In this document: piece by piece, positions 1-6,485 of the stretch
Layout: each line of letters starts with the position of its first letter
How positions within the stretch are numbered: position 1 is the first letter of the stretch
Assembly: GCA_044375275.1 (NCBI GenBank)
Contig: JBILMZ010000162.1
Span: forward strand, 1-8,178
Reading direction: 5' to 3'
DNA length: 8,178 nucleotides
Source: SZUA-430 sp044375275
GTDB taxonomy: Bacteria; Pseudomonadota; Alphaproteobacteria; Micropepsales; Micropepsaceae
Made by a program: the position numbers and the translations under genes
The notes under the pieces: generated by a model
The model's database searches: none
Seen by the model: the letters and a program-made list of their open reading frames with translations, nothing else
Told to the model about the DNA's origin: nothing

Positions 1-334
1 GGTTTACGGCGGCAGCTATGAGACCGTGCCGGCGGTGATGAAGCGGGGCAGCGTGCTCATCTGGGATGGTGCGCTCTGGCATGGGGGCGGAGCGAACCGC
101 ACGGGCACGCGTCGGACAGGCATTGCGATGAACTACTGTGCCGGGTTCATCCGTCAGCAGGAGAATCAGCAACTGGGCCTCGATCCTGCGCAGGTGAAGA
201 CGTTCTCGCCGCGGCTGCAGGAACTGGTTGGCTATGGGGTCTATCGCGGTCTCATCGGGCACATCAACAAGCGAAGTCCGGCACAGGTCCTGGGTGGCGA
301 AGACGGGTTCAGGTCCGTCTGGGAGCGCACCTGA
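1..334 (+). CDS. Phytanoyl-CoA dioxygenase (PhyH) family protein, C-terminal part
   Basis: The reading frame is open from base 2 and ends at TGA 332-334, so about 110 C-terminal residues are visible and the start lies upstream of the window. The visible part reads GSVLIWDGALWHGGGANRT and then TRR. This is the distal-histidine and arginine region of the PhyH branch of non-heme Fe(II)/2-oxoglutarate dioxygenases: His27 of the visible segment (bases 80-82) would be the second iron histidine, and an arginine about 11 residues later would bind the 2-oxoglutarate carboxylate. After it comes a C-terminal helical segment with MNYCAGFIRQQENQ and GLIGHINKRSP, also common in these proteins. The first HxD iron pair is outside the window. 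Members hydroxylate varied small molecules, so the substrate cannot be inferred. The GTG at 26 is internal and is not the start. Confidence 0.8.
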   Translation, partial: VYGGSYETVPAVMKRGSVLIWDGALWHGGGANRTGTRRTGIAMNYCAGFIRQQENQQLGLDPAQVKTFSPRLQELVGYGVYRGLIGHINKRSPAQVLGGEDGFRSVWERT

Positions 335-482
335 ACGCAGCCGCAGCATTTTCCGGCACAAGATTGCTCATTTCGTTCGAAAAACGAAACGTATGTGACG
401 GGGCATGTCGATGGGCGCGCGGTAGTATGGGCGCAGAGTCTGGCGGGCGGCGTGCCTACCGACACCCCGGGAATTTATCGTC
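335..482. other. Intergenic spacer upstream of the PLP enzyme gene
   Basis: This 148-bp spacer presumably carries the leader of the PLP enzyme gene. It contains a perfect 7-bp inverted repeat at 371-389. TAGTAT at 423-428 resembles a -10 element, but I found no convincing -35 at the right distance. GGGA at 469-472 lies about 10 bases before the ATG and is only a weak ribosome-binding site. I saw no SAM-riboswitch-like structure, and the inverted repeat has no T-run after it, so it does not look like a standard terminator for the upstream gene. Confidence 0.5.
371..389. promoter_or_regulatory. Perfect inverted repeat, candidate operator
   Basis: TTTCGTT (371-377) and AACGAAA (383-389) are exact reverse complements separated by CGAAA. 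The element is AT-rich against a GC-rich background and sits 93 bp upstream of the PLP enzyme start. No U-tract follows on either strand, so a protein-binding site is likelier than a terminator. The regulator is unknown. DeoR-type repressors are one family that binds TTTCG-rich palindromes, but this assignment is only a guess. Confidence 0.35.
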
Positions 483-1751
483 ATGAAGACCACTCGTTAC
501 CACAAGCGCACCATTGCGGGCCGTCCGCTCCATACTGAAACGCAGATGCTGTCCTACGGCTATGATCCGATGCTGTCGGAAGGCGCGATCAAGCCGCCGA
601 TCTTCCTCACGTCCACGTTCGTGTTTCGCAGCGCCGAAGAGGGCAAGCTCCTGTTCGACGTGATCGGGAACCGGCGCGCGGCTCCCGAAGGGCAGTCGGG
701 TGGCCTGGTTTACTCGCGCTACAACAATCCCAACCTCGAGATGCTCGAGGACCGGCTGGCCCTGATCGACGATGCCGAAGACTGCCTGGTCTTCTCGTCG
801 GGCATGGCGGCGATCACCACCACGCTGATGACGTTCCTGCGGCCGGGAGACTGCGTGGCCTTCACCAAGCCGCTTTACGGCGCGACGGCTTCCGTGATCG
901 AGCGCTTCCTGACCGAGTTCGGCGTGAAGTGGGTTGCGATGGAAGATGCGTCGTCCGTCGAGGCCATTCGCGCGTCACTGAAGGGGGCTGGCCGCATCAA
1001 GATGCTGTTGGCCGAGACGCCGGCCAATCCGTCCAACAAGCTGTGCGATATCGCGGCGCTGGCGTCCGTGGCGTCTGCCCTTGAAGCGGAAACGGGCCTC
1101 AAGCCCATCCTCGTCGTGGACAATACGATGCTCGGGCCGGTCTTCCAGAATCCGCTCAAGCATGGGGCGGACCTGAACATGTACTCGCTGACCAAGTATG
1201 TGGCGGGACACAGCGACCTCGTTGCCGGCGCGATCACGGGCGAGGAGAAGGCGATCAATGCTATCCGGACCTTGCGCGGCTGGCTCGGCTGTCAGCTGGA
1301 CCCGAATTCGTGCTGGATGGTGACGCGCTCTCTTGAAACCGTGGCGTTGCGCATGAACAAGGCGGCCGACAATGCGAAGGCGGTGGCGGAGTTCCTCAAC
1401 AAGCACCCCAAGGTCGAGAGCGTGAACTATCCAACCCTGTGGTCGAAGGATGATCCGCAGCGCATCATCTTCGAGAAGCAGTGCACGGGCACGGGTTCCA
1501 CGTTCAGCTTTGTCGTCAAGGGTGGGACGCCAGAGGCCTTCCGCGTGCTCGACAGTCTTCAGATCGTCAAGCTGGCGGTCAGTCTTGGTGGCACCGAGAG
1601 CCTGGCGTGTCATCCGGCAACGACGATGCATTCCAGCTTTTCAGCCGCTGATCGTTTGCGGCTTGGCATTCCGGATGGGCTGATCCGCATTTCAATCGGC
1701 GTGGAGCACCCCGAGGATCTGATCGCGGATTTGCAGAACGCGCTGGGTTAG
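483..1751 (+). CDS. Cystathionine gamma-synthase / methionine gamma-lyase family PLP enzyme
   Basis: This is a 422-residue, complete fold-type I PLP enzyme of the Cys/Met metabolism family. Landmarks: YSRYNNPN at 77-84 (the Tyr/Arg pair that contacts the cofactor phosphate of the neighbouring subunit), SSGMAA at 105-110 (phosphate-binding loop), Tyr132 in LYGAT (stacks on PLP), VVDN with Asp213 (binds the pyridine nitrogen), SLTKYVAGHSD with the Schiff-base Lys238, SLGGTESLACHPATTMHS at 367-384 and RISIG with Arg402 (substrate carboxylate). The position that is Cys116 in Pseudomonas methionine gamma-lyase (YGCT) is Ala134 here, so true methionine lyase activity is not assured. Gamma-synthase, gamma-lyase and O-acetyl/succinylhomoserine sulfhydrylase remain possible. 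The N-terminus is about 20 residues longer than in classical enzymes, and there is an insertion at about 55-74. It is apparently monocistronic. Its TAG overlaps the stop of a minus-strand gene remnant. Confidence 0.9.
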   Translation: MKTTRYHKRTIAGRPLHTETQMLSYGYDPMLSEGAIKPPIFLTSTFVFRSAEEGKLLFDVIGNRRAAPEGQSGGLVYSRYNNPNLEMLEDRLALIDDAEDCLVFSSGMAAITTTLMTFLRPGDCVAFTKPLYGATASVIERFLTEFGVKWVAMEDASSVEAIRASLKGAGRIKMLLAETPANPSNKLCDIAALASVASALEAETGLKPILVVDNTMLGPVFQNPLKHGADLNMYSLTKYVAGHSDLVAGAITGEEKAINAIRTLRGWLGCQLDPNSCWMVTRSLETVALRMNKAADNAKAVAEFLNKHPKVESVNYPTLWSKDDPQRIIFEKQCTGTGSTFSFVVKGGTPEAFRVLDSLQIVKLAVSLGGTESLACHPATTMHSSFSAADRLRLGIPDGLIRISIGVEHPEDLIADLQNALG

Positions 1752-1980
1752 GATCGCGCCAGCGCACTGCGGCCCGCCGTCATCATGAAGAGGATGAGGG
1801 CGGCGGTGGCTGCAAGGTGAGCGCCGAAGTTGACGAGATCGGTTTCCACAAGATGATGAAGAAGAAGCAGTCGGCGCTGGCGAAGATGCTGATGTGGGCT
1901 CCCTGGTGAGCCTCCATGCCACGCGTGCAGAGCACGTCGGACAGTGTCGCAATGGCTACGGGCACGCCCGGCCCGGCCAT
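1748..1980 (-). pseudogene. Frameshifted small membrane protein gene (candidate)
   Basis: No intact ORF covers this stretch, but the minus strand shows coding-like third positions in two adjoining frames. From ATG 1980-1978 one frame reads MAGPGVPVAIATLSDV, continues through GAHISIFASADCFFFII, and loses its coding character near 1850-1860. The next frame then continues VETDLVNFGAHLAAT and LILFMMTAGRSALARS and stops at TAA 1750-1748. Adding one base in the run TTCATCATCTTGTGG would join them into a product of about 77 residues with two hydrophobic segments. The first frame stays open upstream to beyond 2035, with GTG at 2019 as another possible start, so the original gene may have begun elsewhere or been truncated. 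I do not recognise the family. Alternatives are a real loss-of-function deletion, a sequencing error, or chance. Its stop overlaps the convergent PLP gene stop by two bases. Confidence 0.4.
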
Positions 1981-2012
1981 ATCGTGCGCGCTGACAGGAA
2001 CTGGCCGACCGT

Positions 2013-2026
2013 CCTCCACCAGGAGG
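2013..2026. repeat. Short hairpin just downstream of the phosphatase gene
   Basis: CCTCC (2013-2017) and GGAGG (2022-2026) flank a 4-base loop 16 bp past the phosphatase stop codon. On the minus strand it could form the 3' end structure of the three-gene transcript. It has no following U-run and the stem is short, so calling it a terminator is not supported. Confidence 0.2.
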
Positions 2027-2041
2027 GTCTGACGGGAAGCG

Positions 2042-3628
2042 CTAGTTTGATCGGCGCTTCTTCTTCTTTTTCTTGCTGACCGGGGCAGGTGCCTGCTTTG
2101 ACCCACTCAGCTTCGTACGGTCGGTCATGCGGCCCGCGTGGTTCATGACGTGAAATATGTATTGCTGGTCGACGGCGCCGTGGAAGAGGTGGGCCCACGG
2201 GCCGATGGCGAAGATCGGAACGTCTTCTCCGCCATGGGTTTCCGAACGCATCGGCACGAGGGCCTGCTGCCTGTAATCATGGGCGGTCGCTTCATGTGGG
2301 GCAACGTCTGTGCGGGCCTTGCCGTCGGGGCTTGCGCCGGGGCCATTCGCGTAGCCCAGTGTCGTATAGGCCTTTGCGTCGAGTGCTTTCTGAGGCTTGC
2401 CCGAGCCGTCATCGACGGTCGAGAGGATCGGATTGTTGCGTGACGGGTAGCCGGACATGGTCAGCACGTGGCTATGGTCTGCGGTCACGATGATGAGGGT
2501 CTCGTCCGTGTTGACTGCGGCCAGGGCGGCCTTCACGGCTTCGTCGAAGGCGACCGTGTCTTCAAGTGCGCGTACGGCGTTTCCGCCGTGATGGGCGTGA
2601 TCGATGCGGCCGCCTTCGACCATAAGGAAGAAGCCGTTGCGGTTGCGCTTGAGGATGTCGATGGCCTTCACGGTCATTTCCGCAAGTGATGGCTCTCCTG
2701 CCTTGTCCCTGGCGCGGTCGAGTTCGAACTGCATGTGGCTTGGTTCGAAGAGGGCGAGCACGTGGTCGGCCTTGTCGGCATTGAGCGCGTTGAAGCCCTT
2801 GCGGTTCCAGACGAAGGTGCTGTTGCCGCTGTAGCGCGCGAGCCAGGCTTCGACGAGATTGCGCTTGTCCTTTCGCGCGCCGTTCTTTTGCGGGTACTCG
2901 GGGTCAGTGAGTTCCTGCGGGAAGAACCGGTCGCGGCCACCGCCCATGATGACTTCCATGCCGTTGCCGGCTTTCATCTCGACGAGCTGGCGGGCGATGT
3001 CGATGCAACCGGCTGCGATGGCGGCGTCAGGCATGTCGGCATCGGATTCCCAGTCGCGGTTGGCCGTGTGGGCGAACGTGGCAGCAGGTGTCGCGTGGGT
3101 GACGCGCGTGGTGGTGACGGCGCCTGTCGCCATGCCGGTCATTTCGGCGAGTTCGGCGATGGTGGTGACCTGGTTCCTGAGGCCGGCAGTGCAGTCATCC
3201 TCGACGACGCGTGCGTTCACGCCGATCGTACCGTTGCGGGATTTCACGCCTGTGGTCATGGCGGACGCTGATGGCGCGGAGTCCGTTACCTGTGCATCGT
3301 GCGAGTAGGTACGGGAGAAGGCCGCATAGGGTAGGGTCTCAAGCACCAGCTTGTTGGACACGCCGTCCCGGCGGGCTTTCTGGCCCTGGTAGATCCGTGA
3401 TGCGGTCATCGTGGTTACGCCCATGCCGTCGCCGACAAAGAGGATGATGTTCTTTGCCAGCTGCGTGTTGGGCTTGAGGCGCAGGGATTCCTGCAGGCGG
3501 TCCTGCGCGTCGGTGAAGTACGGATCCTGCGCCTGTGGCAGCGCGGGGCCTGCGAGGGCCTGGCTGTTCAGCGTGGCAACGGCGAGGCTTGAAAGGACGA
3601 TGGCCGTCCCGATGCGCATGCGGTGCAT
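2042..3628 (-). CDS. Exported alkaline phosphatase, animal-type (PF00245 family)
   Basis: This 528-residue phosphomonoesterase has a cleavable signal peptide (hydrophobic 8-20, likely cut after ALA at 24-26), so it acts in the periplasm or outside. Metal and catalytic residues are in order: Asp67 in FVGDGMG, nucleophile Ser117 in TDSAPSASA, Thr177/His178/Thr180 in TRVTHATPA, Arg191 in ANRDWESDADMP, Glu338/Asp343/His347 in VEGGRIDHAHHGGN, Asp384/His385 in TADHSH and His465 in ETHGGEDV. HTANRDW, the Cys146/Cys208 pair, DPEYP, LFEPSHM and ETHGGEDV match mammalian placental and tissue-nonspecific enzymes more than E. coli PhoA, which has Lys where His344 is. The C-terminus is a basic tail of six lysines and two arginines (519-526). 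GGGAG at 3634-3638 lies five bases before the ATG and fixes the start. It is last in a three-gene unit. I saw no convincing Pho box before the first gene. Confidence 0.93.
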   Translation of the reverse strand: MHRMRIGTAIVLSSLAVATLNSQALAGPALPQAQDPYFTDAQDRLQESLRLKPNTQLAKNIILFVGDGMGVTTMTASRIYQGQKARRDGVSNKLVLETLPYAAFSRTYSHDAQVTDSAPSASAMTTGVKSRNGTIGVNARVVEDDCTAGLRNQVTTIAELAEMTGMATGAVTTTRVTHATPAATFAHTANRDWESDADMPDAAIAAGCIDIARQLVEMKAGNGMEVIMGGGRDRFFPQELTDPEYPQKNGARKDKRNLVEAWLARYSGNSTFVWNRKGFNALNADKADHVLALFEPSHMQFELDRARDKAGEPSLAEMTVKAIDILKRNRNGFFLMVEGGRIDHAHHGGNAVRALEDTVAFDEAVKAALAAVNTDETLIIVTADHSHVLTMSGYPSRNNPILSTVDDGSGKPQKALDAKAYTTLGYANGPGASPDGKARTDVAPHEATAHDYRQQALVPMRSETHGGEDVPIFAIGPWAHLFHGAVDQQYIFHVMNHAGRMTDRTKLSGSKQAPAPVSKKKKKKRRSN

Positions 3629-3671
3629 GGCAACTCCCTGTGTTCAGACGAATCCCGGCGCGACTTGTGGC

Positions 3672-3694
3672 GCCTGCAGCCTATAACTGCAGGC
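3672..3694 (-). repeat. Inverted repeat across the stop codon of the DUF4139-like gene
   Basis: GCCTGCAG (3672-3679) and CTGCAGGC (3687-3694) are exact reverse complements around a 7-base loop, and the loop contains the TAG stop (3681-3683) of the upstream gene. In the transcript this makes an 8-bp GC-rich hairpin between the second and third genes. No U-run follows, so it is more likely an intercistronic structure (partial termination, RNA processing or stability) than a full terminator. Confidence 0.4.
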
Positions 3695-5870
3695 CTGCCA
3701 CGTAATCCGCAAGCTTCTGGCGCTCGGCAACAAGCTGTTGTTCCAGCTTGTCGATGTTGCGCTTGTGGGTTTCTGCCTGATCCTCAAGTTCGCTCATCGA
3801 CTTCAGGTAGCGCGCCTGGATGTCACTACCAGGAGGAACAGCCTTGATGTTCTCGCGGATGCGATTTTGTTCCTGGTAGACGCGGTCGCGCGCGTTCGAT
3901 TCGGCCTGGGTCTGGTCGAGCAGCGACTCCATCATGCGCTTCATTTCCGCGATGCGGTTGAAGGCGTTGCGCTGTGCCTGCGTGAGGTTCGCGTTGCCCG
4001 CATAGGCGATGATCACGTTCACGTCGAGATCAGCGAGCAGCTGCTCCTCGAGGCGCGCCCATTGCGTCGTGATCGTCTGGCGGACGATGGCTCCGGCCTT
4101 GAGGTCAACCGGCACGCGGAAGGCGATGTCGGTCATCTCGGCGGCCTTCGGGTCCGGCGTGATGAGTTCCCAGCCGGCCTGGCGCGGGTGCTCGATGATG
4201 ATGCGGCGGTCTTCCTTTGCGGCGCCCTTGAGTGTGTAGACCGTGGTGCGCTGGTCGACGATGGAGGCCTTGAAGATGCCGTTGGCCATGGTGGCCTTCG
4301 AGATCGTCTGCTCGGCCTTTTCCTCGCGGTCGATCATCACCTTCTGGTCGAGCGCGAAGCCCAGCATGCGGGACTCGGCGTCGGGCAGGGACGAGAGTTG
4401 CGCGTCGCCGACATAGGTCGTTCCCGACGCTTCCTTGCGGTAGAGCGTGAGCACGCCGGGCGGCAGGCTGACACCCGTGCTGTTGGACAGCTTCAGTGCG
4501 GCCAGCGGGTGACGCGCATGCGTGTCGGGCTGATAGACGGAAACGAGTTCGCCGGGCACGGTCTTGTCGACGATCGGAACGGCAAGCGACTGGCCGTTCA
4601 TGACCGTCACCGTGAAGGGCATGCGGAAGGTGACCTGCGTCGCGCTTTCGGCGGACTGGGCTTCGATCGGTGCAGCGCTGTCGCTGCGCCCCCTTGAACC
4701 CGTGACGGTGACCTTCTCCATGGAGGGTGCCCTCATGGATGGTGCGGGCGGCGGTGCTGGCGCGGGCATCGCGTCGGCCATTTCTGCACCGCCTGTCGGC
4801 ATCGAGCCCTGGTCGGGGCGCGGCAGGATGCGGCCGAGGATTTCAACCGGAACCTCCGGGCGCGTTACATAATATGTCGCGTAGAGCGCCTGGCGGAAGG
4901 TGACGGGATTGCCGGTGACGACGGTGAGGTCGACGTCCACCCAGTCATTGCCGGTGACGTTCTCGAGGATCGCCCAGCCCTGCATGCGGGCGGTCTTGTC
5001 GTCGATGGTGGTTGCGCGATAGGACGATTTCCAGAGCGGTGTCTCCACCACATAGGCAACCGTCACCTTGCGCGTGCCGGTGCCGTTCACGCGGATCTTC
5101 AGCGTGCGGCCCTGGCCTTCGCGGTGTTCCGATACGGCGGCGAGCGCCTGGTTGATCTGCCTGGTCAGCACGGGATCTGTGAAGGTGATCGCGCTCGCCT
5201 CTTCTAGGACGAACTGCTTCAGCCCGTACTCCGTCATCACGCCCACGCGGTGGCGGGTCGTGAGCTTTGTGCCGTCCTCGCTTGTGGTCTGCTCCTCGTT
5301 GACGCTGACGATGCGGCCTTCGAAGCTGGAACCGGCGCGGACCGAGACTTCCGAGCCTTTCAGCGCCTCGACGAGGCTGGCGTTGGACTCCAGCGCGCGG
5401 GGGCCAAAGGGGAGGCCGCGGAAAATGTCGGAGAGCGGCGCGCGCGAGGGCAGCTGCACGAAGCCGGTGTTGCCCTGCTGGTCGAAGATCACGATGCTCT
5501 TCAGGATGTCATCGACCTGGTCCATGCGCACGGGCATCAGGAGTTCGCCGGTGCCGGTGACTTCCGTCTCGTACTCGAAATAGCCGACGCCGCCGGTCGA
5601 GAGCATGACGCGCTTCAGGGCGGGCACGATGGACGGGCCCGAGACTGTATGGGTCTCGACCGCAGAAGAGGTCGACGCCGTTGGCGTCTCGATGGTCGTG
5701 CCCTGCACGCGCTGCTTCAGCGCATAGAGGCCGAGCGCCATCAGGCCGGTGAAGGCGATGAACATGCCGATCCCGCGCACGAAGTTGCCGACGTGGCGCG
5801 GGCGTGGTGCAATGGCGGCTGCCGGTATCGCTGCCGTGGCTGCTGCAGTGGTTGTTTCTGTCTCTGACAT
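3681..5870 (-). CDS. DUF4139-like membrane-anchored protein with C-terminal coiled coil
   Basis: This 729-residue protein has an Ala/Thr-rich cytoplasmic start, one membrane helix at about 31-51 (uncleaved-anchor type) and a Thr/Ser-rich linker to about 78. A beta-rich region follows from 80 to about 340. It includes WKSSYRA at 280-286, GWAILENVTGNDW at 298-310 and VVTGNPVTF at 317-325, the usual core of DUF4139-type proteins (mucoidy-inhibitor-like, function uncertain). A low-complexity Pro/Ala/Met linker at about 352-412 contains MEKVTVTGSRGR. Further beta-rich sequence follows at 412-625, then an alpha-helical, heptad-like region at about 636-725 predicted to form a coiled coil. Most of the chain would be periplasmic. 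GGGGG seven bases before the ATG serves as ribosome-binding site. It lies between the lipoprotein and phosphatase genes, which suggests a shared envelope role. I infer no enzymatic activity, and the family assignment is by motif memory only. Confidence 0.65.
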   Translation of the reverse strand: MSETETTTAAATAAIPAAAIAPRPRHVGNFVRGIGMFIAFTGLMALGLYALKQRVQGTTIETPTASTSSAVETHTVSGPSIVPALKRVMLSTGGVGYFEYETEVTGTGELLMPVRMDQVDDILKSIVIFDQQGNTGFVQLPSRAPLSDIFRGLPFGPRALESNASLVEALKGSEVSVRAGSSFEGRIVSVNEEQTTSEDGTKLTTRHRVGVMTEYGLKQFVLEEASAITFTDPVLTRQINQALAAVSEHREGQGRTLKIRVNGTGTRKVTVAYVVETPLWKSSYRATTIDDKTARMQGWAILENVTGNDWVDVDLTVVTGNPVTFRQALYATYYVTRPEVPVEILGRILPRPDQGSMPTGGAEMADAMPAPAPPPAPSMRAPSMEKVTVTGSRGRSDSAAPIEAQSAESATQVTFRMPFTVTVMNGQSLAVPIVDKTVPGELVSVYQPDTHARHPLAALKLSNSTGVSLPPGVLTLYRKEASGTTYVGDAQLSSLPDAESRMLGFALDQKVMIDREEKAEQTISKATMANGIFKASIVDQRTTVYTLKGAAKEDRRIIIEHPRQAGWELITPDPKAAEMTDIAFRVPVDLKAGAIVRQTITTQWARLEEQLLADLDVNVIIAYAGNANLTQAQRNAFNRIAEMKRMMESLLDQTQAESNARDRVYQEQNRIRENIKAVPPGSDIQARYLKSMSELEDQAETHKRNIDKLEQQLVAERQKLADYVAGLQL

Positions 5871-5900
5871 GGTCAGGCCCCCAAACCTGAGAAGTTGATC

Positions 5901-6485
5901 CTATTCCGGTGTCACGATGCGCCGGAGCCGCGCGGGATCTTCCATGCGCGACGCCCAGCCATCTGCTGATGCCAGGAATGTGGCGAGCTCGGCTGGCGAG
6001 CCCGTCAGTTTTGCGATGTCGTACTTGGCCGGTCCGGGCGTGCCGCGGACCTTGCCCTGCCGGATGTGCTCACTCACCTTCTCGGCGTCGAGCAGGTAGA
6101 ACGTGGCGTTCATGCCGCGGATTTCATAGAAGCCCAGATAGGAGCCGCCCTTGGCTTCGCTCACGGCCTCTTCCGGCTCCAGCACGGTTGCGTAGAAGAC
6201 GCTGCGGTTGCCCACCCGTGTCGTGCTCATCTCGTAGATGACGAAGTTCTTGCCCTCGACATAGACGAGCCTGAGCGGCTTGCCCTCCTCGGGGCGCTGG
6301 ATGTGGATGAAGACGTCGGTTTCCTTGCCGCTCTCGGAGTCCAGGCCGCGCCAGTTGCCGACCAGCGCCGGGTCGTCGACCGGGCCCTTGCCTGCGGGCA
6401 TGTTCGTGGCCGTGACGAAGCAGCCGCCCAGGAAAAGGGCAGCACCCAGGACGAAGACCTGCGAAAAGACGCGGATATGCAGCAT
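5901..6485 (-). CDS. Lipoprotein of unknown function
   Basis: This 194-residue protein has a lipoprotein signal peptide: hydrophobic stretch 9-18, then lipobox LGGC with Cys22 (codon 6420-6422) as the lipidation site. The residues after Cys22 (FVT) are not an obvious inner-membrane retention signal, so sorting to the outer membrane is plausible. The mature part begins with PALVGNWRGLDSESG. This reads like the first strand of a small beta-barrel or lipocalin-like domain, followed by alternating strands such as FIHIQR, LRLVYVEGKNFVIYEM and GSYLGFYEIRGM, and then a charged helical C-terminus. I do not recognise a named family. AAAGGG at 6492-6497 lies six bases upstream of the ATG and supports this start. 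It is the first gene of the minus-strand unit, 30 bp before the DUF4139-like gene, and is divergent from guaA. Confidence 0.85.
   Translation of the reverse strand: MLHIRVFSQVFVLGAALFLGGCFVTATNMPAGKGPVDDPALVGNWRGLDSESGKETDVFIHIQRPEEGKPLRLVYVEGKNFVIYEMSTTRVGNRSVFYATVLEPEEAVSEAKGGSYLGFYEIRGMNATFYLLDAEKVSEHIRQGKVRGTPGPAKYDIAKLTGSPAELATFLASADGWASRMEDPARLRRIVTPE

Noticed and set aside
975..1631. Minus-strand ORF of 218 residues opposite the PLP enzyme
   Set aside because: All catalytic motifs of the PLP enzyme are on the plus strand; this frame is Arg/His-rich and has no recognisable motif.
1850..1862. Programmed frameshift site within the small membrane protein candidate
   Set aside because: I see no canonical slippery heptamer and no clear downstream structure, so a simple deletion or sequencing error is more economical.
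1817..1909. Plus-strand 30-codon ORF starting GTG, rich in Lys and Met
   Set aside because: It has no ribosome-binding site, and the minus strand has better coding character and hydrophobic segments here. The Lys run is the complement of the TTC repeat.
2735..3271. Plus-strand ORF of 178 residues opposite the phosphatase
   Set aside because: The minus strand encodes the conserved phosphatase core here, and the plus-strand product shows no family features.
3738..4697. Plus-strand ORF of 319 residues opposite the DUF4139-like gene
   Set aside because: Its Arg/Val/His/Asp-rich composition is typical of a mirror frame, and the minus-strand protein has a membrane helix, domain motifs and a ribosome-binding site.
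5250..5867. Plus-strand ORF of 205 residues opposite the DUF4139-like N-terminus
   Set aside because: It is a shadow of the coding frame with low-complexity Arg/Gly/Ala sequence and no start signal.
5873..5890. TCAGG/CCTGA hairpin with the ribosome-binding site in its loop before the DUF4139-like gene
   Set aside because: A 5-bp stem with an 8-base loop is expected by chance often enough that no regulatory role can be claimed.
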